Source of the DNA: Methylorubrum extorquens
GTDB lineage: Bacteria; Pseudomonadota; Alphaproteobacteria; Rhizobiales; Beijerinckiaceae
Length of the DNA stretch: 64,000 bases
NCBI RefSeq assembly: GCF_024169925.1
Contig: NZ_JALJXF010000002.1
Location: 124,001 to 188,000 of the forward strand
Direction of reading: 5' to 3'
The position numbers and the translations under genes are program-made. Positions 51,011 to 59,894 of the stretch are shown in pieces. A model generated the notes under the pieces. It did not search any database, was not told where the DNA came from, and saw only the letters and a program-made list of their open reading frames with translations. Each line of letters starts with the position of its first letter. Position 1 is the stretch's first letter.

Positions 51011-52219
51011 TCAGGCTCCCTTCCGGCTCGTGCGCGCCGACCATTCGGGGCGCTTGCGGACCTCTTCGGGGATCGTGACGCCGTGGCCGGGCCGGTCGGC
51101 CGCGGTGAGCCAGCCGTTCTCGATCAGCGGCAGGCCCTCGCTCACCTCGCGGTACCAGCCGTGATAGAAGGCGCGGACGAATTCCTGGAAGATCGCGGTC
51201 TCGGCGTGCAGGGCGACGTGCGCGCCGGCGGCGAGCCCGATCGGGCCGGTGCAGTCGTGGGGCGTGAACGCGCGCTGGTAGGTGGCCGCGAGGTCGGCGA
51301 TGCGCCGCAGCTCGGTGACGCCGCCGGTCCAGCACGGGTCGGACATGATGATGCCGACCCCCGTGCGTTCGAGGATCTCGCGGTAGGGGTAGCGCGAGCC
51401 CTGGGTCTCGCCGACGAGGACCGGGATCGTCGTCGCGCGGCAGACCTCGTCGATGGCGCGCAGGTTGTCGAGCTTGACCGGGTCCTCGATCCACATCGGC
51501 TGGTACTGCTCGGCGGCCCGGGCGATCTTGCTCGCCACCGGCACGGTCCAGCGTGCGTGCATCTCGAGGGCGACCTCCATCTCGCCCTCGAAGGCCTTGT
51601 GGATGCGGGCGAGGGGCGCGAGCGCCGTGCGCAGCTCCGACGCGGAGATGTGCAGCCCCTGGTTCACCACCGAGATGTCGTCGAGCGGCCAGATCTTCAT
51701 GTGGCGCACACCCTCGGCGAGCAGGCTCTCGGCGAGCCGCTCGGGCTCGTTCATGAAGCCCCAGAGGTCGTCGTAGGGGTCGCGCACGAAGTCGCCGGTA
51801 TATTGCCGCCCGGCCACCGCCGCGGCCCGCACGTAGTTCGGGCCGCCGCAGGTGTTGTAGACGCGGATCCGCTCCCGCGAGCGGCCGCCGAGGAGCTGCC
51901 ACAGCGGCAGGCCCGTGCGGTGGCCGAGCAGGTCCCACAGGGCGATGTCGATGGCGGCCGCACCCCGGGTCTCGGCGCCGATGCCGGAGCGGCCGCGCTG
52001 GCGGAACAGCGTCGTCCAGTGTCCGGCGATGTCGCCCGCATCCTTGCCGAGCAGGTAGTCGGCCGCGCCCTCGTGGATGTAGGATTCCACGGTCTCGGCC
52101 AGCGAGAAGGTCTCGCCGAGGCCGACGACGCCGTCGGCATCCTCGATCTCCACCCACAGCAGGTTCGGCTGCAGGGCGCTGCGCAGCGTCGAGACGCGCG
52201 TGATCGTCGTACCCTTCAT
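51011..52219 (-). CDS. Enolase-superfamily (mandelate racemase/muconate lactonizing) sugar-acid dehydratase
   Basis: A 402-residue protein. The capping domain covers about residues 1-125 (GRSGIGAETRGAAAIDIALW). The barrel contains an EMHAR metal site, WIEDPV with the second acidic ligand, and LVGETQGSRYPYRE with the third; AFTPHDCTGPIGLAAGAHVA supplies a histidine-aspartate base as in D-galactonate/mannonate-type dehydratases. These dehydrate aldonates to 2-keto-3-deoxy acids. It sits between iolD and an SDR, 11 bases after iolD. The exact acid is unknown. Confidence 0.87.
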   Translation of the reverse strand: MKGTTITRVSTLRSALQPNLLWVEIEDADGVVGLGETFSLAETVESYIHEGAADYLLGKDAGDIAGHWTTLFRQRGRSGIGAETRGAAAIDIALWDLLGHRTGLPLWQLLGGRSRERIRVYNTCGGPNYVRAAAVAGRQYTGDFVRDPYDDLWGFMNEPERLAESLLAEGVRHMKIWPLDDISVVNQGLHISASELRTALAPLARIHKAFEGEMEVALEMHARWTVPVASKIARAAEQYQPMWIEDPVKLDNLRAIDEVCRATTIPVLVGETQGSRYPYREILERTGVGIIMSDPCWTGGVTELRRIADLAATYQRAFTPHDCTGPIGLAAGAHVALHAETAIFQEFVRAFYHGWYREVSEGLPLIENGWLTAADRPGHGVTIPEEVRKRPEWSARTSRKGA

Positions 52220-52230
52220 GATCCCCTCCC

Positions 52231-54105
52231 TCAGACGAACCACCGGTGCTTCGCGGCGGCCGCCTCGAAGGCTGCGCGGGTCTCGCGCAGGCCCTCGGGC
52301 GCATCCGCCTGCGGAATGCCGAACTCCCACCACGCGCCGTTCTCGATCGGCAGCGGTGCGTCCTCGACATGCGCCGCGATCAGGAAGGGCCGGTCGGAGC
52401 GGCGTGCCTGCTCCAGGGCGTCCCGCAACTCGGCGCGGCTGTGCACGTCGAGGCCGTCGGCGCCCAGCGAGCGGGCGTTGGCGACGTAGTCGATCGCGAG
52501 CGTCTCGCCGGTCAGGTTGCGGGCGTCCCCCTCGCGGCGGCGGAACTGCGTGCCGAACTCCTCGCCGTAGGAGCCGAGCTGGTGGCCGCGGATGCACTGC
52601 CAGCCCCGGTTGACCACCACCACGATCGTGAAGGCGAGGCCCTCCTGGATCGCCGTGACGATCTCGGTGGTGTTGCCCATCAGGAAGGTGCCGTCGCCGA
52701 TGAGCGCGAGGATGCGGCCCTTCACCGTGCCGGCCATCGCCGCGCCGAGGGCGGCCGGGATCTCGTAGCCCATGCAGCTGAAGCCGTATTCCATGTCGAC
52801 CGGGGCATCGCTGCGGCTGTCCCAGATGGTGTGGGCCTGCCCGATCGCCGTCGAGGAGGAGAACACCACGCGGTCTTCGCGGCGGGCGGCGTCCTTGATC
52901 TCGGCGACCGCCTCGTAGCCGGTCATGCGGGGATTCTCGGTCCCGACGATCTCGCCGACCCGCGCGACATGGCGCAGGATCGCCCGGTCGGCGCGGTCGC
53001 GCCATTCGGCCGGGGCGGTATGGCCCTCCAGGGCCGCCGCGAGCCCGTCGAGCCCGGCCCTTGCATCGGCCCGCAGCGCCAGTGCGCCCATCTTGCGCAG
53101 GTCGCGCTCGGCGAGGTTCAGCGTCACGAAGTTCACATCGGGGTTCTGGAACAGCGTGTGCGAGCCGGTGAGCGTGTCCGACAGGCGGGTGCCGACGGCG
53201 AGCACGAGGTCGGCCTCGGTCGCGAGTTCGTTGGCGGCCGGCGATCCGATGAAGCCGACGCCGCCCGCGTTGAGGCGCGCCTCCCGGCCGGCGCCGCGGC
53301 CGGCGAAGCTCTCGACCACCGGGATGCCGCAGGCGTCGGACAGGGCGGCGAGGCTCGCCTCCGCCTCGGAATAGCGGACGCCGCCGCCCGCGATGATGAG
53401 GGGCTTGCGCGCGGCCCGCACCCGTTCGGCGGCGGCCGCCAGGGCGGTCTCGGAGGGCGCGAGCCGCTCGAGGTCGTGGACGCGCCGCTCGAACAACGCC
53501 AGGGGGAAGTCGAACGCCTCGCCCTCGACATCCTGGCAGACCGCCACGGTCACGGCGCCGGCCTGGCCGTGGTCGAGCAGCGCGGCGGTGGCGTGCGGCA
53601 GGGAATGGATGATCTGCTCGGGCCGCGTGATCCGGTCGAAGAAGCGGCTGACCGGGCGCAGGGTGTCGTTGACGGTCATGTCGTAGCTGCCCGCCATCTC
53701 CAGCCCCTGCAGGATCGGGCCCTGACGGCGGCTGGCGAAGACGTCGCCCGGCAGGAGCAGCACGGGCACGCGGTTGAGCGTGGCGGTGCCGGCGCCGGTG
53801 ACGAGGTTGGTGGCGGCCGGCCCGATCGAGGCCGTCACCGCCAGGGTCGAGGCGAGGTTGTGGGCGCGGGCATAGCCGATCGCCGCATGGACCATCGCCT
53901 GCTCGCTCTTGCCCTGATGGTAGGTCAGCCCGCCCGCGCCGGTCGCGAGGGCGTGGCCGAAGCCGCTGGCGTTGCCGTGGCCGAAGATGCCGAACACGCC
54001 GCCGATGAGCGGCCGTTCGCGTCCGTCGCGCCGGGTGTGCTGGGCCGCGAAGTAGCGCAGGATCGCCTGGGCGGTCGTCAGCCGGATGGTCTTCTGTCGG
54101 GTCAT
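52231..54105 (-). CDS. iolD: 3D-(3,5/4)-trihydroxycyclohexane-1,2-dione hydrolase
   Basis: A 624-residue thiamine-diphosphate enzyme. The N-terminal domain has IRLTTAQAILRYFAAQ, GGVFGIFGHGNASGFGHAL and the cofactor-activating glutamate in YHQGKSEQAMVHAAIGYA; VPVLLLPGDVFASRRQGPIL and DTLRPVSRFFDRITRPEQI are IolD-type. The C-terminal domain has the TPP motif GDGTFLMGNTTEIV ... VVVNRG. IolD opens the cyclohexanedione ring of inositol catabolism to 5-deoxy-glucuronate. It is the second gene of the operon that ends with iolE. IolB and IolC are not in the window. Confidence 0.9.
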   Translation of the reverse strand: MTRQKTIRLTTAQAILRYFAAQHTRRDGRERPLIGGVFGIFGHGNASGFGHALATGAGGLTYHQGKSEQAMVHAAIGYARAHNLASTLAVTASIGPAATNLVTGAGTATLNRVPVLLLPGDVFASRRQGPILQGLEMAGSYDMTVNDTLRPVSRFFDRITRPEQIIHSLPHATAALLDHGQAGAVTVAVCQDVEGEAFDFPLALFERRVHDLERLAPSETALAAAAERVRAARKPLIIAGGGVRYSEAEASLAALSDACGIPVVESFAGRGAGREARLNAGGVGFIGSPAANELATEADLVLAVGTRLSDTLTGSHTLFQNPDVNFVTLNLAERDLRKMGALALRADARAGLDGLAAALEGHTAPAEWRDRADRAILRHVARVGEIVGTENPRMTGYEAVAEIKDAARREDRVVFSSSTAIGQAHTIWDSRSDAPVDMEYGFSCMGYEIPAALGAAMAGTVKGRILALIGDGTFLMGNTTEIVTAIQEGLAFTIVVVVNRGWQCIRGHQLGSYGEEFGTQFRRREGDARNLTGETLAIDYVANARSLGADGLDVHSRAELRDALEQARRSDRPFLIAAHVEDAPLPIENGAWWEFGIPQADAPEGLRETRAAFEAAAAKHRWFV

Positions 54106-54151
54106 GGGCGGATTGCCTTTCCTCTGGGTGGGGATCGGTTCGGATGGGGGA

Positions 54152-55285
54152 TCAGGCCGGGAGGCGGATCGGGGCGTCGCGCGGCTGCGCGGCCAGCGGG
54201 ACGGCGGCGTCGGCGCCGACGACGAAGCTCTTCTCGACCTGCACGGAGGTGCCGTCGGCGAAGTGCCCGCCGGCTTCGAGGTTCACCACCATGCCGGGGG
54301 CGAGCACGGCATCGACCGGGTAGGTGCCGAGGCCGTCGCTCAGCACGGCGTCGCTCGGCGGCCCGAGCAGCGGCCATTCGCGGATGCCGAGGCCGAGGCC
54401 GTGCCCCTGCGCGACGAGGCCCGGGATCCGCCGCGCCTCGTCCTGCATCGCCGCCCAGGCCGAGGAAGCGGGCCGGCCCGGCCGCAGGGCGCGCTCGGCC
54501 GCCGCCAGCGCGGCGAGCGCGCCGGCGTGACGCTCGCGGTCGGCGGCCGTGAAGCCGGCCCGCGTCAGCGTCGTGCCGGTATCCGAGTAGTAGCGGCCAC
54601 AGCGGGCACCGGCATCGAAGAAGAGGGCCGTGACGGGTTCCGGCGGCCTCGCGGCGTCGCACACGCCGCCGCCGGGCGCTCCGAAGACCAGGTGGTCGAA
54701 GTCGCAGTCCCGCTCCGCCAGGGCGACGCGGAACACGGTCCGCAGCGCCCGCGGATCGGCGTCGGCGGTCCAGGCGGCGAAGACGGCTTCCATCGCCGCC
54801 TCGGTGGCGGTCGCGGCCTCCCGCATCGTCCGGAGCGCCGCTTCGGTCTTCACCGCGCGCAGGCTGCGCAGCCAGAGCGAGGCGTCCCGGGTCGCCACCG
54901 GCTCCAGGCTTCGGGCGAGGCCGCGGCCGGCCCCGTCCCATTCCACACCGATGGTGCGGCCGGCGAGGCCCATCTCGGCCAGCAACAGGGACAGCGCGGC
55001 GTCGGCGTCGGCGGCCGGGCAGGCCCGGCCGTACAGCACGAGGCTGTCCGGCGCCGCCGCCTCGGCCGCCATCCGGGTGACCGCACGCGCCGCCAGCCCG
55101 ACGCGACCGTCCCGGGTGAGGACGGCGTATCCGGCCTGGAAGGCGGCGTCGCCCGCGGGGCCGCCCATCCAGCCGCGCATCCGCTCGCCCAGCCACGTGA
55201 GATGGCCCGAGAGCAGAAACACGCTCTCGGGCGTCGTCGCGACGACGGCCTCAACGTCCCGTTCGCACAGATGCTCCGGTGTCAT
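54152..55285 (-). CDS. M24-family peptidase-like (pita-bread fold) protein
   Basis: A 377-residue protein of the Xaa-Pro dipeptidase/creatinase superfamily. The two-metal site is complete: aspartates in LFFDAGARCGRYYSDTG, a histidine in VAQGHGLGLGIREW, and glutamates in VVNLEAGGHF and SVQVEKSFVV. The N-terminal creatinase-like domain covers about residues 1-140. It is the first gene of an inositol/sugar-acid operon, an unusual place for a peptidase, so a non-peptide C-N or C-O substrate is worth considering. The start at 55285 lies 38 bases from a GTTCA-type inverted repeat. Confidence 0.85.
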   Translation of the reverse strand: MTPEHLCERDVEAVVATTPESVFLLSGHLTWLGERMRGWMGGPAGDAAFQAGYAVLTRDGRVGLAARAVTRMAAEAAAPDSLVLYGRACPAADADAALSLLLAEMGLAGRTIGVEWDGAGRGLARSLEPVATRDASLWLRSLRAVKTEAALRTMREAATATEAAMEAVFAAWTADADPRALRTVFRVALAERDCDFDHLVFGAPGGGVCDAARPPEPVTALFFDAGARCGRYYSDTGTTLTRAGFTAADRERHAGALAALAAAERALRPGRPASSAWAAMQDEARRIPGLVAQGHGLGLGIREWPLLGPPSDAVLSDGLGTYPVDAVLAPGMVVNLEAGGHFADGTSVQVEKSFVVGADAAVPLAAQPRDAPIRLPA

Positions 55286-55322
55286 GTCTCCTCCCGCACT
55301 CCGTTCGACGGAGTGACTGGCT

Positions 55323-55336
55323 GTTCATATTTGAAC
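55323..55336. promoter_or_regulatory. GTTCA-N4-TGAAC inverted repeat, probable IclR-type operator
   Basis: GTTCATATTTGAAC, in the divergent region between the M24 and aldolase genes and 38 bases upstream of the M24 start. A second, weaker copy lies at 55451-55464. The IclR-type regulator gene is 1 kb away. Confidence 0.5.
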
Positions 55337-55450
55337 TAGCGTTTCTGAGTAAGACTGCTAAAACAACCGGATCAACAGTACAACCCCTGATTCGTTGGCG
55401 GATCGATATTGCATTCTCGATGTCAGGGTGCTTCATATCGAAAACACGCA

Positions 55451-55464
55451 GTTCAGATATGAAT
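55451..55464. promoter_or_regulatory. Second, weaker copy of the GTTCA-type repeat
   Basis: GTTCAGATATGAAT, 18 bases before the aldolase start, shares the arms of 55323-55336 with two mismatches. Placed to overlap the ribosome-binding or promoter region, it could mediate repression. Confidence 0.4.
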
Positions 55465-55481
55465 TAATGGAGACGCGGAAG

Positions 55482-56252
55482 ATGGTGGGCACCAAGCCGA
55501 TGCCGTTCGGGGAACTGGTCCGATCGGGCACGACCTACGGCACCTTCGTCGGCCTCGGTTCGACGGTCGCGGCGGAGGTCTGCGCGCTGGCGGGCTTCGA
55601 CTGGCTGCTGTTCGACCTCGAACACGGGGCGGGCAACGAGCGCGACCTGATCGGCCAGATCGCCGTCGCCAAACGCCACGGCGTCGGCACGGCGGTGCGC
55701 GTCGAGACGCCGACGCGCATCCGCTGCGGCCGCGTGCTCGACCTCGGCGTCGAGGCGGTGATGGCGCCCCGGCTCGACAGCGCCGAGGAGGCGGCGGCAT
55801 TCGTCAGCCACCTGCGCTACCCGCCGCAGGGCGACCGCGGCGTCGCGACCTACCACTCCGCCGCCGCCTTCGGCCTCGATCCCGACTATCTCGGCCGTGC
55901 CAACGACGCCGTGGTGGCGATCGTGCAGATCGAGACGCAGCCGGCCCTGTCGGACGTGGAGCGCATCGCCCGCACGCCCGGCGTCGATGTCCTCTTCGTC
56001 GGGCCGCGCGACCTCGCCGCAGCCCTCGGCACCACGCCCTCCCTCGACGCGCCCGACTTCGCCGCCGCCCTGCGCCGCGTGGTCTCCGCCTGCCGCAGTG
56101 CCGGCATCGGCGCCGGCGTGCTCGCGGGCGACGCGGCCAGCGCCGCGCGCTACGTCCAGATGGGCTTCGCCTTCGTCGGGATCGGCTCCGATTCCGCCTT
56201 CATCGCCCAGGGCGGGCGGCAGGCGATCCGGGCGGCCAAGGCGTTGACGTGA
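55482..56252 (+). CDS. HpcH/HpaI-type 2-keto-3-deoxy acid aldolase
   Basis: A 256-residue class II aldolase. The metal and catalytic segments are ALAGFDWLLFDLEHGAGNER, VRVETPTRIRCGRVLDLGVE, MAPRLDSAEEAAAFV, IVQIETQPALSDVERIA and DVLFVGPRDLAAALG. It would cleave the 2-keto-3-deoxy acid made by the divergent enolase-superfamily dehydratase to pyruvate and an aldehyde. The ATG at 55482 is preferred because GGAG lies 9 bases upstream; ATG 55467 would add 5 residues. It is followed by the IclR-type gene. Confidence 0.87.
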   Translation: MVGTKPMPFGELVRSGTTYGTFVGLGSTVAAEVCALAGFDWLLFDLEHGAGNERDLIGQIAVAKRHGVGTAVRVETPTRIRCGRVLDLGVEAVMAPRLDSAEEAAAFVSHLRYPPQGDRGVATYHSAAAFGLDPDYLGRANDAVVAIVQIETQPALSDVERIARTPGVDVLFVGPRDLAAALGTTPSLDAPDFAAALRRVVSACRSAGIGAGVLAGDAASAARYVQMGFAFVGIGSDSAFIAQGGRQAIRAAKALT

Positions 56253-56297
56253 GGCGCCGTCTCGGCGAGGTCGATCCTCGACGACGGGGAGTTGCCG

Positions 56298-57179
56298 ATG
56301 CAGTCCGACGAGAAGCTCAAGTATAGCGCCCCGGCCGCCGCCTGCGCCGCCGACCTCCTGCTCGCCCTCGCGCGGGCGGACGGCCCGATGACGCTGGCGG
56401 CGCTGATCGAGCGGACGACCTATTCGCGCTCGCTGCTCTACCGCACCCTCAAGACCCTCGGCACCCGCGGCTTCGTCGTCGAGGAGGCCGCGCCCGGGAT
56501 TTCGGGGAGCCTGCACTACCGTCTCGGCTCGGCCGCGGCGGAGATCGGCGGCGCCTACCAGAGCAACGTCCCGTTCGAGGAGAGCGTCCGCTCCGCCCTG
56601 CGCGCCCTGGCGCAGCGGACCGGTGAGACCGCGAGCGTGGCGACGATCGAGGGCGAGGACGTGCTCTACGTGATGCGCGAGGAGGGGCGCTACTCCGTGC
56701 TCGCGGTCTCGCGGGTCGGTAAGCGGCTGCCCGCCCACGCCACCGCCATGGGCAAGGCCCTGCTCGCCCGGTTCGACGACGGGGAGATCCGCGCCCTCTA
56801 CGGGCGGGGCGAACTCCGGCGCTTCACCGGGAACACGATCACCGATTCCGGCGCCCTCCTGCGCAACCTCGCCGAGGTCCGCCTGCGCGGCTACGCGGTC
56901 GAGCATTCCGAACTGGTCCAGGGCCGCTGCTGCATTGCCTTCACGCTCCAGGCCGGCCCCGGTCCGGGCGACCTCCTGGGGATCAGCCTCTCCACCACGG
57001 AGGCGCGGTTCGAGGTCGAGCATGACGCGCTGATCCTGGAGGTTCTCTCCACGCGCGACGCGCTGCTGGCGGACCTGAGCCGGCGCCGGGTGCCGGGAGA
57101 CCGGAAGGTCGCGCGCGACCTCACCGCCTCCCTCGGTGCGATCTCGCGCCGGTCGGTGCCGGCGGCGGCCGGCACCTGA
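56298..57179 (+). CDS. IclR-family transcription regulator
   Basis: A 293-residue regulator. The N-terminal winged helix (GPMTLAALIERTTYSRSLLY, RTLKTLGTRGFVVEE) is followed by the effector domain (VLYVMREEGRYSVLAVSRVG, LPAHATAMGKALLARFDDGE, VRLRGYAVEHSELVQGRCCI). The start at 56298 has GGGGAG upstream. It is downstream of the aldolase gene, probably controls the divergent M24-iolD and aldolase operons, and may bind the GTTCA-type repeats between them. Confidence 0.9.
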   Translation: MQSDEKLKYSAPAAACAADLLLALARADGPMTLAALIERTTYSRSLLYRTLKTLGTRGFVVEEAAPGISGSLHYRLGSAAAEIGGAYQSNVPFEESVRSALRALAQRTGETASVATIEGEDVLYVMREEGRYSVLAVSRVGKRLPAHATAMGKALLARFDDGEIRALYGRGELRRFTGNTITDSGALLRNLAEVRLRGYAVEHSELVQGRCCIAFTLQAGPGPGDLLGISLSTTEARFEVEHDALILEVLSTRDALLADLSRRRVPGDRKVARDLTASLGAISRRSVPAAAGT

Positions 57180-57186
57180 ACCCGGA

Positions 57187-58893
57187 TCAGCCGCGGGCCG
57201 GAAATCGGCGCTCCTGGGTCGCGCCGGCATCGTAGCGGAGCGGCGAGCGGAAGGTCATGAACTCGACCCAGGTGCCCCACGGCATCCGGCCGAACCACAG
57301 CTGGTTGCCCGCCCCGGTCTCGCTGAGACCGAGGTCATTGGGGCCTTCGAGCAGCGTCCCGCCCGCGGCCGCGAACCGCTCCGTCGCCAGGGCGATGTCG
57401 TCCACGAACATGCTGAAGTGGTTGAGCCCGATATCGTTGATCCCCGCCGCCTCGGTGCGGGCGATCCCCGTGAGCTGGAACAGCTCGATGTTGGCCCCGT
57501 CGCCGAGGCGCATCTGGCAGGCGCCGCGCATGGTCGCGGTCTCCGGCAGGCCGTTGATCCGGCCGACATCGGCGGCCGTGAGCGGCGCGTCCGTCAGCTT
57601 GAGGTGGCGGTAGAGCACCGTCGCGCCGAACGCCTCCTCGAGGAAGCGGATCGCCGCCTCCATGTCCGGCACCGTCATCGCGACGTGCTCGATGCCGTGG
57701 ATGTTGGACAGGCCCCGCGGCGGCGAACGGCCGGTTACCGCGTCGCCGAGGCGGATGCCGGCCAGCTCCCGCGGTAGTTGCAGGGCGAGGACCTGCCAGG
57801 GCGCCCGCGTGCGGTCGTCGCCCCCGGTGCCGGAGGCGAGGTTCTCGAGCTGGGAGGCGGGGACCAGCAGGCGGCGCTGCCCGTCGATGCAGATGGCGTC
57901 GGGCGAGGCCAGCCGGTCGTCCTGCACCAGCGTCAGCATCCGCCCCTGCGGCGTCAGCACGGCGATCCGGCGGTTCTCGGCGTCGGACAGGTAGAGGTTG
58001 CCCAGCGTGTCCATCGCCGTGCCGCCGATGGTCGGGATCTCGGCGATGGTCTGGATCGCCGACGCGAGGTCGGCATCGGTCAGGCTCTCGTCGGTGAGCA
58101 GGGCCGTCGCGATCCGGCGGACCGGCCCGGTCGGCGTCGCCCAGTAGAGCCAGGCCCCGTCGGCATCGAGTTCGATCATGTCGCTGGCGACCGCGGGCCG
58201 GCGGCCGTCGGCATCGGCCAGGATGCGGCCGCCCTGCCCCTTCTGCGCCGCGCCCTCGGGCTTGCGCAGAAGCGGGTGGCCGGAGAGGCGGCGCAGGGTC
58301 CGGTTCGCCGCCAGATCGTGGACGATGATGCCGCCGAGCCCGGAATCGGTGACGTAGAGCATGTGGTCGTGCAGGCGCAGGTCGTTCATCGTCGCGCCGG
58401 CCGGCAGGATGTCGTCGCCGAAGCGGAGCACCGCGAGCACGGTCCCGGTGCGCGGATCGAGGCGGACGATCTTCTGCCCGCCCGGCACGGCACGCTCGCC
58501 CACGGCCCCCTGATCGACGACCCACAGCGTCCCGTCGTTGAAGACGTGGACGGCGTTCACCATGACGAAGGCCGATTGCCCGTCGCCGCCCTGGCTCCAC
58601 GCGTTCCACGCGCCACCGGGGAACGGCGACAGCGCCCCGTCCTGTTCGACCCTGACGAGCGAGGGGGTCTCTCTGTGGTCGGGGAAGCGCGGCAGGCCGA
58701 GGAACAGGGTGCCGTCCGGGGCGGCGGCGACGCCGTTGCACAGCCAGCGGGACTGCGCCGCGAGCGTGAGGACAGGCGTCGGCGCGGAGGCGGCACGCGC
58801 CGCCTGTGCGGTGGTCATCGACATGGGGGGCAGAACTCCGCTGGCGGCAAGCACGGCAAGCGCGGATCGACGGGTGAAATGCGGCGGCAGCAT
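57187..58893 (-). CDS. Exported yellow/MRJP-type propeller protein fused to a VOC domain
   Basis: A 568-residue two-part protein. A twin-arginine-like signal (PPHFTRRSALAVLAASGVLP) precedes a beta-propeller of the yellow/major royal jelly protein family (residues about 45-390: LWVVDQGAVGERAVPGGQKI, RLHDHMLYVTDSGLGGIIVH, IGGTAMDTLGNLYLSDAENR). From about residue 410 a glyoxalase/VOC domain follows (HGIEHVAMTVPDMEAAIRFL, LNHFSMFVDDIALATERFAA, WGTWVEFMTF). The frame is continuous with no sign of a stop or frameshift, so this is a real fusion. Propellers of this group include lactonase-like enzymes. GTG 58914 is an alternative start. Confidence 0.8.
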   Translation of the reverse strand: MLPPHFTRRSALAVLAASGVLPPMSMTTAQAARAASAPTPVLTLAAQSRWLCNGVAAAPDGTLFLGLPRFPDHRETPSLVRVEQDGALSPFPGGAWNAWSQGGDGQSAFVMVNAVHVFNDGTLWVVDQGAVGERAVPGGQKIVRLDPRTGTVLAVLRFGDDILPAGATMNDLRLHDHMLYVTDSGLGGIIVHDLAANRTLRRLSGHPLLRKPEGAAQKGQGGRILADADGRRPAVASDMIELDADGAWLYWATPTGPVRRIATALLTDESLTDADLASAIQTIAEIPTIGGTAMDTLGNLYLSDAENRRIAVLTPQGRMLTLVQDDRLASPDAICIDGQRRLLVPASQLENLASGTGGDDRTRAPWQVLALQLPRELAGIRLGDAVTGRSPPRGLSNIHGIEHVAMTVPDMEAAIRFLEEAFGATVLYRHLKLTDAPLTAADVGRINGLPETATMRGACQMRLGDGANIELFQLTGIARTEAAGINDIGLNHFSMFVDDIALATERFAAAGGTLLEGPNDLGLSETGAGNQLWFGRMPWGTWVEFMTFRSPLRYDAGATQERRFPARG

Positions 58894-58995
58894 AGGGAGG
58901 CAAACGGGAGGCACAATCGATAGTGGCTGGCCGCGGGGGCAAGGGACTCTTGCGTCCTCGGCGAGAGTCCGGATGAGGACGAGCGCGGCGGGCCG

Positions 58996-59427
58996 CTACG
59001 TATCCTGCGCTTCGAGCGGGACTTCGGCGAAGATGCCCGTATCCGGCTCGACGAACTCGATCGTGTTGCCCTCCGGATCGGCCACGAAGAGCGTGCCGAT
59101 CCCGAAATCGAGCGGGTCGCCGGCATCGGTCACGGCGTGGGTCTCGTATTCGAGGCTTGCCATGTACGGCGTCACGCCCTGGCGCAGCAGCGCCGCCGCG
59201 GTCTCGCGCAGGCTCTCGACCTCCAGCGCGAAGTGCTGCTCGATCCGGCCCGAGGCGGGCGCGTCGGGCGACGGCATCAGGTGCACGACGAAGCCGTTCC
59301 CGGCCCGCAGCCAGTTGGTCTTTGTCGGATGCGCGTCGAGGCCGATCACCTCGGTATAGAAGCGTCGCATCGCGTCGAGGTCGTGGGCGGCGATCGCCGT
59401 GTGATGCAGGCGCGTGACGCGGATCAT
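58996..59427 (-). CDS. VOC (glyoxalase/bleomycin-resistance) family protein
   Basis: A 143-residue single VOC domain module pair: VTRLHHTAIAAHDLDAMRRF at the start and IGTLFVADPEGNTIEFVEPD near the end, with metal-type histidine (HHTA) and glutamate (EFVEP) positions. The start at 59427 has GAGGA upstream. It lies 102 bases before the MRJP-VOC fusion gene on the same strand. Substrate unknown; a small-molecule isomerase or lyase is likely. Confidence 0.85.
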   Translation of the reverse strand: MIRVTRLHHTAIAAHDLDAMRRFYTEVIGLDAHPTKTNWLRAGNGFVVHLMPSPDAPASGRIEQHFALEVESLRETAAALLRQGVTPYMASLEYETHAVTDAGDPLDFGIGTLFVADPEGNTIEFVEPDTGIFAEVPLEAQDT

Positions 59428-59894
59428 GGCTATCCTCTTCGCAGGCGCGGCACCCGAGGCCCGCAGGTGACCGGCCGCCGCGCTCAAGGGCCGCGCGCAA
59501 GGGCGCTTCGACCGTCAACGGCCCGGCGCCGCGCCGGTCTCTCGCCGACAGGGCCAGGCTGTCTTGCCGGGCGGGAGGGGGAAGCGATGCGCCGACCTCG
59601 GATTTCTGCCGGCGCGGAGAGACACCGTGTCCGTTTCGGAAAGAGACCGCCGCGCAAGCTTGATTTATAGATATGCTAATTCAACGAGAGATCAGCAATT
59701 CGAGCGCGGCGTGAGATTTCGATAGTCATCGAGCGTGCTGCCAATGCTGCACGCACGCATGTCCGCAAGAATTGTGTGGCGACCCGACTTGTCGCTCGCA
59801 TGGGGCCGCACCGCGGTGCCGGCCGATAGGCAGTCGCGCGTCACGATCTCAAAACCAAGCGCATGTCGATCGAAGTGTCGGCGCCGGGGGGAAT
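59428..59894. promoter_or_regulatory. Divergent intergenic region before the dehydrogenase operon
   Basis: This 467-base gap holds an AT-rich patch near 59658-59690 (TTGATTTATAGATATGCTAA) that could be the promoter of the plus-strand operon. I see no gene with a good start and no clear operator. Confidence 0.4.
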
